Under the pieces are notes generated by a model. That model was not told the origin of the DNA and did no database searches. It worked only from the letters and a program-made list of their open reading frames with translations. The translations under genes and the position numbers were made by a program. Positions 57,170-64,000 of a DNA stretch of 64,000 bases are shown piece by piece (the first letter of the stretch is position 1; each line of letters begins with the position of its first letter). The DNA lies in NCBI RefSeq assembly GCF_003063245.1, contig NZ_MUXE01000008.1:41147-105146 (forward strand), in the 5' to 3' direction. Source of the stretch: Arcobacter caeni. GTDB taxonomy: Bacteria > Campylobacterota > Campylobacteria > Campylobacterales > Arcobacteraceae.

Positions 57170-57811
57170 TTAATTTTCCTTTAGTGGTTTAAATGAACAC
57201 TCTTCTCCATCATAATATTCAATTGTTCCATCTTCAATTCTATAATACCAACCATGAATCTGCAATTCACCACTTTTTACTTTTCTTTCAACTTCTGGAA
57301 ATGTTAAAAGATTTTCCATTTGATGTACAATTGAAATTCTCTCTGTCGCTCTATAAAGTTTTTCTTTATCAGATTTGTCTTGAATTGCAAGAAGTGTATA
57401 TTCTTTTGCTCTTTTTCCAAGTTCTAGCCATTTTTTAACATGAACTAATTCAGGAGCATTTCCAATATCTTGATATAAGCTTTTACAAGCACCACAATGA
57501 GAGTGACCACAAATAATAATATGTTTAACATGTAAAATAGAAACAGCATATTCTATTACTGCAGAACTACCATGGTAATCATCATCAGGGCTATAAGGAG
57601 GGACAAAATTTCCAACATTTCTTAAAATAAACATATCTCCAGGTTTTGTATCAAGCATTAAGTCAGGTGTAACTCTACTATCACTACACCCGACAAAAAG
57701 AATTTCAGGTTTTTGTCCTTTTTCAACTAAATCTTTTAAATTACCCTCATATTTAGGAAAACTAGCTTCTCTAAATTTTTTATTTCCTTTTATTAAATCA
57801 TTTATTAACAT
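57170..57811 (-). CDS. can: Beta-class carbonic anhydrase
   Basis: This 213-residue zinc enzyme interconverts carbon dioxide and bicarbonate. Zinc ligands and the catalytic dyad are in VGCSDSRVTPD and IICGHSHCGACKSL, and LRNVGNFVPPY is the usual substrate-pocket segment. There is no signal peptide, so it is cytoplasmic. Its first 14 bases overlap the end of bioF upstream. Confidence 0.95.
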   Translation of the reverse strand: MLINDLIKGNKKFREASFPKYEGNLKDLVEKGQKPEILFVGCSDSRVTPDLMLDTKPGDMFILRNVGNFVPPYSPDDDYHGSSAVIEYAVSILHVKHIIICGHSHCGACKSLYQDIGNAPELVHVKKWLELGKRAKEYTLLAIQDKSDKEKLYRATERISIVHQMENLLTFPEVERKVKSGELQIHGWYYRIEDGTIEYYDGEECSFKPLKEN

Positions 57812-58901
57812 TTGAATCCTTTAATAAGTTGCATACTTTTGTTAAATCATCTTCATTTATATCTATTTTTGCAATTAATCTAATAATTGCCTCTTTTACT
57901 GTGGGTTGCCTAATTGCACCAACTAAAAAACCATTTTGTTTTAAATTTTCTTGTATTTTTTTTGCTAGTTTATTATCACCTATTAATATAGGAATAATTA
58001 AACTTTGGGACTTTAAACCCAAGATATTATGAATAATAGTTAAATTAGTTTTTATTTTTTCTTTTAATAGTTCTTTATTTTTTATAATAAAATCCAAAGA
58101 TTCATTTGCAAGTGCAGTATCAAAAAGTGATGGAGCGGTTGAATATATAATTGGTTTTGCTCTATTTGTTAGAAAATCTATAATTTGTTTAGAAGCTAAA
58201 ATATAAGCTCCATAAGAACCATAAGCTTTTCCTAAAGTCCCCATTTTTACATGATATTTAGTTGGCTTAATTTTATAATAATCAAAAATACCTAAAAGAT
58301 TATCTCCAATTACTCCAAAACTATGGGCTTCATCTACTATTAAAATAGCTTTTTGTTTGTTTGCTATTTCAAATATTTCTAATGGAGCCAAATCACCACC
58401 CATAGAATAAACACCCTCAATTGCTATTATATTTCTTCCTTTTCTTTGATTTGTTGAAATCTTTTTTTCTAAATCTTTAAAATCATTGTGTTTAAAAATA
58501 ATAACTTGTTCAGGTTTTAAAAGTTTTGAAGCCAATATTCCACTTGCATGGTACTCTTCATCTATAAAAATAGTATCATTCTTTCTACATAGTGCTTCAA
58601 TCATAGAAATATTTGCCAAAAATCCAGAACCTACTATAACACCTGCTTCAAAACCATTTATTTCACATAATCTATCTTCAAATTTTTTGTGAATTTTACT
58701 ATATCCATTTACTAACATTGAAGCTTTTGGTGAGTGATATTTTTCTTTTATAATAGTTTCATAAGCATTTTGAAAAAGAGTTTGGTTTGTAGAAAGTCCT
58801 AAATAATCATTTGAAGCTAAATCAATTAAATTATCATTAAAAACTTCTCTTGTTCTAAAACGATTTGATTTTTTAATAGATTCTAGTTCTTTTGAGTACA
58901 A
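57798..58901 (-). CDS. bioF: 8-amino-7-oxononanoate synthase family enzyme (BioF-like)
   Basis: This 367-residue pyridoxal-phosphate enzyme of the alpha-oxoamine synthase family begins with NLIDLASNDYLGLS, the family signature. FIDEEYHASG, ILIVDEAHSFGVIG and GTLGKAYGSYGAY with the Schiff-base Lys follow. BioF joins an acyl thioester with alanine in biotin synthesis; the similar Kbl or CqsA functions are less likely given length and context. No other bio gene is adjacent. It overlaps the carbonic anhydrase gene by 14 bases. Confidence 0.88.
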   Translation of the reverse strand: MYSKELESIKKSNRFRTREVFNDNLIDLASNDYLGLSTNQTLFQNAYETIIKEKYHSPKASMLVNGYSKIHKKFEDRLCEINGFEAGVIVGSGFLANISMIEALCRKNDTIFIDEEYHASGILASKLLKPEQVIIFKHNDFKDLEKKISTNQRKGRNIIAIEGVYSMGGDLAPLEIFEIANKQKAILIVDEAHSFGVIGDNLLGIFDYYKIKPTKYHVKMGTLGKAYGSYGAYILASKQIIDFLTNRAKPIIYSTAPSLFDTALANESLDFIIKNKELLKEKIKTNLTIIHNILGLKSQSLIIPILIGDNKLAKKIQENLKQNGFLVGAIRQPTVKEAIIRLIAKIDINEDDLTKVCNLLKDSNVNK

Positions 58902-59038
58902 ATATTTCTCCGTAAGTATTTGAGTATGATAACTAAAAAGTGCTAATAAAAAATTAAATTTTAGAATTTTTATATATGCTAGATTATTGCTACGATGAGT
59001 TGTTATAATTCCTACACTAATTTTATATACTAGTTTTT

Positions 59039-59079
59039 AAAAGAAAGAGATGTTTATGCGACCTTCATCTCTTTCTTTT
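59039..59079 (-). terminator. Terminator hairpin downstream of yraN
   Basis: Fourteen-base arms (59039-59052 and 59066-59079) pair perfectly with a 13-base loop. It lies directly after the yraN stop on the minus strand and ends in a T-rich arm. The remaining gap to bioF (58902-59038) holds only AT-rich promoter-like sequence. Confidence 0.75.
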
Positions 59080-59085
59080 ATTCTT

Positions 59086-59418
59086 CTAAATAGTTATATT
59101 TTCAATAAAATCTATACTCTCATCAGTCACGATAATAGCATCAATACAATATGAAATATCAAGTTTTTTACTTTGAATATAATAATCTACACTTCTTTTT
59201 ATTTTTGATAGTTTTGAATTTGTAATGTTATTTATAGCAGTTTCATAATCATTTGCAGATTTTACTTCACAAAAGTGATAGATAGAATTTTTGGTGGCAA
59301 TAATATCTATTTCTCCTAGTTTTTTTGCATAGAAGTTTTGTTCAATTATTTTAAAATCTAATTCTTCTAAAAAAGAGATTGCTTTTTTTTCAGCAAAATC
59401 TCCTTTTTGTTTACTCAT
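59086..59418 (-). CDS. yraN: UPF0102/YraN-family nuclease-like protein
   Basis: This 110-residue protein has the YraN pattern: KGDFAEKKAISFLEELDFKIIEQNF at the start (quoted in part: GDFAEKKAISFL), KLGEIDIIATKNSIYHFCEVKS in the centre and SKLSKIKRSVDYYI after it. The Glu-Asp and Glu-x-Lys residues of the centre resemble restriction-endonuclease-like folds (GEIDII...CEVKS). The cell role of the family is unclear. thiS lies 17 bases upstream. Confidence 0.9.
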   Translation of the reverse strand: MSKQKGDFAEKKAISFLEELDFKIIEQNFYAKKLGEIDIIATKNSIYHFCEVKSANDYETAINNITNSKLSKIKRSVDYYIQSKKLDISYCIDAIIVTDESIDFIENITI

Positions 59419-59435
59419 ACTCTTTTACTTTTATT

Positions 59436-59636
59436 TCATCCTCCACCAACAAATTGAAGAAGTTCGATTTTATCGTCATTTTTTGGAATAAAATTGTTCC
59501 AATCATCTTTTTTTACGATGTTCATATTAACAGCTGCTGCCATTACTTTATTTTCTATTTGTAAATTTGTAATAATATTTTGAAGCGTTGAATCCTGCGA
59601 AAACTCTTTTATTTCACCATTTATTATAAGTGTCAT
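59436..59636 (-). CDS. thiS: Sulfur carrier protein ThiS
   Basis: This 66-residue ubiquitin-like protein ends in GGG, with the C-terminal Gly-Gly that is adenylated and thiocarboxylated to give sulfur for thiazole synthesis. VMAAAVNMNIVKKDDW and KIELLQFVGGG are typical. Length is normal. thiF and thiG are not adjacent in the window. It precedes yraN. Confidence 0.88.
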   Translation of the reverse strand: MTLIINGEIKEFSQDSTLQNIITNLQIENKVMAAAVNMNIVKKDDWNNFIPKNDDKIELLQFVGGG

Positions 59637-59685
59637 TTCATACCTTTTGATATTTTTATAAAAAAAGATTATACAAAGAGTTAAC

Positions 59686-60693
59686 TTATTTCCTAATATT
59701 CAGTGATTTAAATCTATCGCCCATTCCTGTTGGTTCTAATAATACTTTTACTTTTTGAGTTTGTTTTAAATATGTTGTTTCATCAACATTTGCTTTTAAA
59801 ATTTCAAGTAAATCTAAAATTCCAAATTCAACTAAAGATTTTAATTGAGTATTGAATTTTATTTGTGTGATATTATTTTCTTTAAAACAATCACTTAGAT
59901 AATTAAAATGAACATCATAAGTAATATCAGAGTTTTTAAAGAGTTTTTCTAAAGGTAAATTTTCTTCAAAAATAGGAAAAACACTGTGTTTTTTATAAAC
60001 TCTTGTTGAAAAATCATTTCTTGGAAATTTATCTCCATAATCAAAAGTAAGAAATTCAAAACTTCTTACATTTTGACATAAAGTATTTACAAAATCTTTA
60101 TATGAAAGGGCAACTTCACCTTTTGTAATATGATATTTTTTACAGTGATTTATAATATTTTCATCAATACAATCAACAAATTCTATTTTGTGATTTTGTA
60201 CAAAAGCTTGTTGCAAAATATTTTCTTTATTTGTATAAACTAAATCACAAGAAAAAGCATCAAATATTTCGTTTGCAAGAACATAAGCATTTTCTAGTTT
60301 TACTTCATTTAAATCATCATAATGTTTTAATTTTATTAAATCTCCAAAAGAGTCAAAAAGATATTTTTTTTGCTGTTCTTGAAGATTTGAAAATCGCTCA
60401 ACTATTGCAAAATTTAGAGTCTCTAAAAGTTCTGGTTTTAAAGTATAAATAAATTGAATAATATCAGCTAATAAATATCCATGATGAGCGCCAATTTCCA
60501 AAATAGTCGTATTATTTGGTAAAAATCCTTCTTCAATTGAAGAGATGATTTTTTTAGCGATTGAACCACCAAAAAAAGATGAAGTGGAAACTGAAGTGAA
60601 AAAATCACCATCTTTTCCTATTTGTTTGTAGTTTGAGTAATAAGCATTTTGACCATAAAGCCAATCGTTGAAGTATTCATTAAAAGTAATCAT
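59686..60693 (-). CDS. MidA/NDUFAF7-family SAM-dependent methyltransferase
   Basis: This 335-residue protein has the N-terminal DGDFFTSVSTSSFFG segment and the SAM-binding TTILEIGAHHGYLLADI of the DUF185/COG1565 family, with AYVLANEIFDAFSCDL after it. In mitochondria the related NDUFAF7 methylates a complex I arginine. A target here is unknown. There is no membrane segment or signal peptide. Confidence 0.82.
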   Translation of the reverse strand: MITFNEYFNDWLYGQNAYYSNYKQIGKDGDFFTSVSTSSFFGGSIAKKIISSIEEGFLPNNTTILEIGAHHGYLLADIIQFIYTLKPELLETLNFAIVERFSNLQEQQKKYLFDSFGDLIKLKHYDDLNEVKLENAYVLANEIFDAFSCDLVYTNKENILQQAFVQNHKIEFVDCIDENIINHCKKYHITKGEVALSYKDFVNTLCQNVRSFEFLTFDYGDKFPRNDFSTRVYKKHSVFPIFEENLPLEKLFKNSDITYDVHFNYLSDCFKENNITQIKFNTQLKSLVEFGILDLLEILKANVDETTYLKQTQKVKVLLEPTGMGDRFKSLNIRK

Positions 60694-60723
60694 AAAAGAA
60701 TTGTATCAAAAAGTAGATTTAGC

Positions 60724-60749
60724 AGATAAAAAGATTTCTCTTTTTATCT
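60724..60749 (-). terminator. Terminator after the OmpA-like lipoprotein gene
   Basis: Eleven-base arms (60724-60734 and 60739-60749) pair perfectly around four bases and cover the lipoprotein stop codon. Five A on one side give a T-run on the minus transcript. Confidence 0.72.
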
Positions 60750-61469
60750 ACAAACATCAATAACAGATTGTTGATTTGGATATAAATAAACTTCAACTCT
60801 TCTATTTAATCCCATATTTGCATCACTTGTATTTGCAGCTATTGGTTTATCAAATGAGCAACCTCTTGAGAAGATTTGATTTTGAACACCTGTGTTGTTT
60901 ATAATATTCCCAACATTTGTAGCTCTTTTTTCTGATAAAGTAAGATTATAAGCGTGAGTTCCACGACTATCTGTATGACCCACAACTTGAACTAAAGTAT
61001 TTGGATATTTTTGTAAAACAGTAGTGATTTTTGCTATTTTTGTTCCAGCAGCATAAGTTGGGTTTTCAGAGTTTGTTTCAAACATCATATCATCTCTAAA
61101 CATGATTTTTACATAGTTGTCTGTATTTGAAACTATTAAATCTTGGTTTGGGTCAAGCGCTGCTGTTGGATTATTGTTTACATTTGTATTTAAACTTTGA
61201 GCAACTTCTTTTGCTTGATTATCCATACTATAACCAACAGCTCCACCAATTGCAGCACCTGCAACAGCTCCAATTACTTTGTTTCTTCCTTTATTTCCAC
61301 CACCAATATTATTTCCAAGAACAATACCAGCAATTGCTCCAAGAGTTGTTCCTAAAATCGCATTTTGATTTTGGTCATAAGTTTGATTTCCCGTTGTTTG
61401 AGCGCAACCACTAATCATTGTTGCGATTGCTATTGAAGAAATAATTGTTTTAAAATTGAATAATTTCAT
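60744..61469 (-). CDS. OmpA-family lipoprotein with glycine-zipper domain
   Basis: This 241-residue protein has a lipoprotein signal with lipobox ISGC (Cys at about residue 22), a glycine-zipper stretch (residues about 38-82, GTTLGAIAGIVLGNNIGGG and GAVAGAAIGGAVGYSM), and an OmpA-like peptidoglycan-binding domain (about 120-235). The latter shows QVVGHTDSRGTHAYNLTLSEKRA in parts, and NRRVEVYLYP. It probably ties the outer membrane to the cell wall, like YiaD. It is monocistronic. Confidence 0.9.
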   Translation of the reverse strand: MKLFNFKTIISSIAIATMISGCAQTTGNQTYDQNQNAILGTTLGAIAGIVLGNNIGGGNKGRNKVIGAVAGAAIGGAVGYSMDNQAKEVAQSLNTNVNNNPTAALDPNQDLIVSNTDNYVKIMFRDDMMFETNSENPTYAAGTKIAKITTVLQKYPNTLVQVVGHTDSRGTHAYNLTLSEKRATNVGNIINNTGVQNQIFSRGCSFDKPIAANTSDANMGLNRRVEVYLYPNQQSVIDVCR

Positions 61470-61551
61470 ATAAAAACCTTTGTATAATTTATTTTATTTA
61501 TCGTGATTCTATCATCTTATTTGTGAAATAATTGTTATAGAGAAAAGTTAC

Positions 61552-61579
61552 TTGACTTGTAATAATTGTATGTTATAAT
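61552..61579 (+). promoter_or_regulatory. Sigma-70-type promoter of pyk
   Basis: TTGACT (61552-61557), a 16-base spacer and TATAAT (61574-61579), preceded by TGT, give the best promoter match in the window. It lies 26 bases upstream of the pyk ATG at 61606, with a TAAGGA ribosome site in between. Confidence 0.75.
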
Positions 61580-61605
61580 CAAATATAATTAAATAAGGAA
61601 AAACT

Positions 61606-63063
61606 ATGGAAAAAAGAACAAAAATATTAGCAACTTTAGGCCCAGCAAGCCATAGCATTGAAATGATTGAAGGGCTAATAAAAGCTGGTACAAATATGTT
61701 TAGATTGAACTTTTCACACGGAAGTCATGAGTATCATTTAGAAACATTAAATAATATTAGAACGGCCATGAAAAACCTAAATAAAACAGTAGGAGTTTTA
61801 CAAGATATTTCAGGACCAAAAGTAAGAATTGGTGATTTAAAAGAACCTTTTGAACTATATAGAGATGATGTTATTACTTTTTTAAAAGATGAAATAGTTG
61901 GATATAAAAAAGCAGATAAAGAGTATGTCGTTTCTATTAATTATCCTGATATTTTAGGAAAAGTTAAAATTGATGAATATATATATTTATATGATGGAAC
62001 AATTAGAGCAAAAGTTATTGAAACAGGAAAAGAAGTAAAAGCAAGAATCGAAAATCACGGAATTCTTTCTTCAAGAAAAGGGGTGAATTTCCCAAATACT
62101 GTAATTGATATTGATGTAATTACAAAAAAAGATGAAATTGATATTGCTTGGGGAATTGAAAATGAAGTTGATTATTTTGCTATTTCATTTGTACAAAATG
62201 CAAAAGATATGAATAATGCTAGAAAACTTCTTGGTGGATATAAAGGTAAATTAATAGCAAAAATTGAAAAATTTGATGCAGTTGCAAATATTGATGAAAT
62301 TATAGAAGCTAGTGATGGAATAATGGTAGCAAGGGGAGATTTAGGAATAGAAGTTCCTTATTATGATGTTCCTACTATTCAAAAAATGTTAATTAAAAAA
62401 GCAAATTTAAAAGGAATTCCAGTAATCACAGCAACTCAAATGCTTTTATCAATGACTCAAAATGAAAGAGCAACAAGGGCTGAAATCTCAGATGTTGCAA
62501 ATGCTGTTTTAGATGGAACAGATGTTGTAATGCTTAGTGAAGAAAGTGCCATTGGAGAAGACCCAATAAATGTAGTTGATACAATGCATAATATTATTGC
62601 AAAAACTGAGGGTATTTATAACTATGATAAACAATACAAATTCCCATATTTAGATGAATTTGATGTTATTCAAGCAACCGTTACAAAACTAGCAGATGAT
62701 TTAAAAGCAAATGGAATTTTAGCAATTACAAGTTCTGGAAAATCAGCTCTTAAAATGTCAAGATATAGACCAAGAACTCCTATTTTTACATTTACACATA
62801 AGAAAAAAGTTTTAAATTCTTTAACAGCTATTTGGGGAGTTGAACCAATAAGTACAATAAAAGAAGCACAAGCTTCAAAAATGTTTCAAAAAATGCTTAA
62901 ATCTTTAGATGAAATTGGTAAACTAAAAAAAGATGGACTTTATGTAGCAACTGTTGGTTATCCAGTTGGAATGCCAGGAAGTACAAATACTATTAAAATT
63001 TTAACACCATCTGAAATTGAGTATTATTTGAATTTTAAAGAAAAAGACAAAAAAGCTAAATAA
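61606..63063 (+). CDS. pyk: Pyruvate kinase
   Basis: This 485-residue glycolytic enzyme makes pyruvate and ATP from phosphoenolpyruvate and ADP. It has TKILATLGPAS and FRLNFSHGSHEYH near the start, LIAKIEKFDAV with the catalytic Lys, GIMVARGDLGIEVP and VITATQMLLSM. The last usually reads QMLESM, so a Leu replaces the common Glu. DGTDVVMLSEESAIGEDP follows. The order of A, B and C domains and the length are normal. Confidence 0.96.
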   Translation: MEKRTKILATLGPASHSIEMIEGLIKAGTNMFRLNFSHGSHEYHLETLNNIRTAMKNLNKTVGVLQDISGPKVRIGDLKEPFELYRDDVITFLKDEIVGYKKADKEYVVSINYPDILGKVKIDEYIYLYDGTIRAKVIETGKEVKARIENHGILSSRKGVNFPNTVIDIDVITKKDEIDIAWGIENEVDYFAISFVQNAKDMNNARKLLGGYKGKLIAKIEKFDAVANIDEIIEASDGIMVARGDLGIEVPYYDVPTIQKMLIKKANLKGIPVITATQMLLSMTQNERATRAEISDVANAVLDGTDVVMLSEESAIGEDPINVVDTMHNIIAKTEGIYNYDKQYKFPYLDEFDVIQATVTKLADDLKANGILAITSSGKSALKMSRYRPRTPIFTFTHKKKVLNSLTAIWGVEPISTIKEAQASKMFQKMLKSLDEIGKLKKDGLYVATVGYPVGMPGSTNTIKILTPSEIEYYLNFKEKDKKAK

Positions 63064-63070
63064 TTTACTA

Positions 63071-63095
63071 GGATAGATAAAAAATTTATCTATCC
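63071..63095 (+). terminator. Terminator after pyk
   Basis: Eleven-base arms (63071-63081 and 63085-63095) pair perfectly around AAA. Only three T follow, so strength is moderate. It sits eight bases after the pyk stop. Confidence 0.7.
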
Positions 63096-63135
63096 TTTCC
63101 ATATTAGAATTTTGCTACATTCAGAATTATTACTT

Positions 63136-63891
63136 TTACTCCAAAACAACACTAATATTATTAAAACTTTTTGTTTTACTGAATTTTTCAAGTAAAGTTG
63201 CTAGTTCAACCACCTCTTTATTTTTCATCCTAATACATCCACTTGATTCATTTGTACCAATTGTATCTTCACTTAAAGTACCATGAATTCGATAAACATC
63301 TTGCCCATTAACCCTATGACTTAAATTTATTTTTGCAGCGCCCATATAATTTTGTTTATCTCCAAAAGGAACAACAGATGGTAAATTAATCCCTTTTTCT
63401 CTAAAAGCTTTTAAGGTTTTATTTGTTGGATTCCACTGAGGATTTAGTGATATTGAGGTGATAGAACCCAATCCCAAAGGTTTTTTTATAGTAGTTTTTG
63501 CAGTTGAAACTTTGTATGTTTTTATATCAATAATTTCTCCATTGCTATTTTTGCCCTTTAAAAACATAATATTTTTAACTCAATCTACTTTTATAAGTAA
63601 ATTTTCAAAATCATTTAAATTATGTAATTCCTCCTCAGCTAGAGTTTTGTTTTTTTCTTCCTTAAGTTTTAGAGTTTCATCATCAGCTTTTTTTCTTTGT
63701 TCATCTGAAAGAGCTTTAATTTTTAGAGTTTCAAATTGAATTTTCTGAAACTCTGCTAAAACTTTTTTATTTTCATCTTTAATTCTTAGAGTTTCAGCAT
63801 CAGCTTTTTTCCTTTGCTCCTCTGCAAAAGTTTTATCTTTTTCAATTCTCTGAAATTCAGCCAAAGCTTTATCTGGAGAGGTAACATAAAT
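63136..63891 (-). pseudogene. L,D-transpeptidase (YkuD-type) gene, broken by in-frame TGA and IS insertion
   Basis: Two open frames lie in the same frame: 63136-63567 (catalytic) and 63580-63864 (coiled coil), separated by one TGA at 63580-63582. Reading through gives IKVD-stop-VKNIMFLKG, a plausible YkuD first strand, so the TGA cuts into the domain itself. The catalytic part has RIHGTLSEDTIGTNESSGCIRM (in parts: HGT and SSGCIRM) with the active-site Cys. The upstream part is a Lys/Glu coiled coil with repeated AEFQ and EEQRKKAD units. The frame stops at a TGA near 63892, close to an IS3-like transposase gene, and no start or signal peptide remains. Confidence 0.8.
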
Positions 63892-63896
63892 TCATA

Positions 63897-63918
63897 CTCA
63901 GAATTAAAAGATTCTGAG
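63897..63918. repeat. 8-bp inverted repeat in the IS leader region
   Basis: CTCAGAAT and ATTCTGAG are exact reverse complements with a six-base loop, 27 bases before the transposase ATG. It may be a terminator-like shield hairpin of the IS. Confidence 0.55.
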
Positions 63919-63944
63919 ATAAAATAAATGAATAAAGGTTGCAA

Positions 63945-64000
63945 ATGAGACAAAGTAAATATAGTCAAGAGTTTAAGGATTCAACAGTACAGTTGATTAT
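63945..64000 (+). CDS. IS3-family transposase OrfA, N-terminal fragment (cut by window edge)
   Basis: Eighteen codons are visible, reading MRQSKYSQEFKDSTVQLI. This matches the first helix of the HTH_Tnp_1 domain of IS3/IS911-type OrfA (pattern KYSxEFKxxxVxL). OrfA binds the element ends. The rest of orfA and the frameshifted orfB should lie to the right. The short length limits family assignment. Confidence 0.7.
   Translation, partial: MRQSKYSQEFKDSTVQLI

Larger units (their letters stand above)
63880..64000 (+). mobile_element. IS3-family element, left end, continues beyond the window
   Basis: The right edge of the window holds the start of an IS3-like orfA. The exact left end of the element is not visible; it must lie near 63870-63895, where coding sense of the disrupted L,D-transpeptidase gene is lost. 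A perfect eight-base inverted repeat (63897-63904 and 63911-63918) lies just inside, and such dyads often shield IS genes from outside transcription. The right end and target duplication are outside this window. Confidence 0.65.

Noticed and set aside
61127..61414. Plus-strand Leu/Gln-rich frame opposite the OmpA-like gene
   Set aside because: It is the antisense of a glycine-zipper region with a low-complexity product; the minus-strand gene has clear lipobox and OmpA domains.

Overview
This window is chromosomal DNA from a very AT-rich bacterium. I infer a member of the Campylobacterota, most likely Arcobacteraceae (Arcobacter/Aliarcobacter-like). The reasons are low GC, lysine/asparagine/isoleucine-rich proteins, the gene pair HP0268-family nuclease plus miaB, a MotE-type flagellar chaperone protein, a FliW homologue, a class II DAHP synthase, the futalosine menaquinone enzyme MqnE, and the order rnr / fliW / holA / rpsF / ssb / rpsR. 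Coding density is very high. No gene-free stretch exceeds 300 bases, and I see no rRNA, tRNA or CRISPR array.

Layout. 1-3313: two tandem ammonium transporters (the first cut by the window edge), a PII signalling protein and dihydroorotase. 3325-13578: a flagellar block. fliM and flgI lie on the minus strand. Opposite them run an acidic unknown gene, fliQ, a fliJ-like gene, motE, fliL, a small membrane protein, flgH, flgK, fliD, fliS and a FliT-position gene. 13567-18147: tilS, rimO, panC, a lone peptide-type ABC permease and acpS. 18150-27779: a probable iron-responsive accessory locus. It carries an FTR1 iron permease, a FAD oxidoreductase, a periplasmic protein, a GT39-like membrane protein, a 673-residue exported protein I do not recognise, and a 1121-residue membrane/beta-propeller/six-heme cytochrome. 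Two strong Fur-box-like sites and one weak one lie in front of its transcription units. 27788-47306: housekeeping genes, including ruvX, a metF-like gene, serB, tal, DAHP synthase, a Tsx-like porin, gatC, tgt, an aminotransferase, murC, dprA, ilvC, rnr, fliW, holA, rpsF, ssb and rpsR. 47365-63063: a siroheme reductase, cysS, nusA, an HP0268-family gene, miaB, an acyltransferase, a PilM/PilN-like fusion, mqnE, a carbonic anhydrase, bioF, yraN, thiS, a MidA-like methyltransferase, an OmpA lipoprotein and pyk. 63136-64000: an L,D-transpeptidase gene broken by an in-frame TGA and, at its 5' end, by an IS3-family insertion that runs off the window.

How the genes fit together. The amt-amt-PII group is a nitrogen-status module. 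The flagellar block supplies switch, export, ring, hook-junction, cap and chaperone parts. I see no sigma-54 or sigma-28 promoter motifs in front of flgK or fliS, only sigma-70-like -10 boxes. The most interesting region is 18150-27779, which looks like an iron-uptake or extracytoplasmic redox system built around FTR1 without a recognisable P19 partner. That role is inference from gene content and Fur-like sites. Several intergenic hairpins act as plausible shared terminators between convergent genes.
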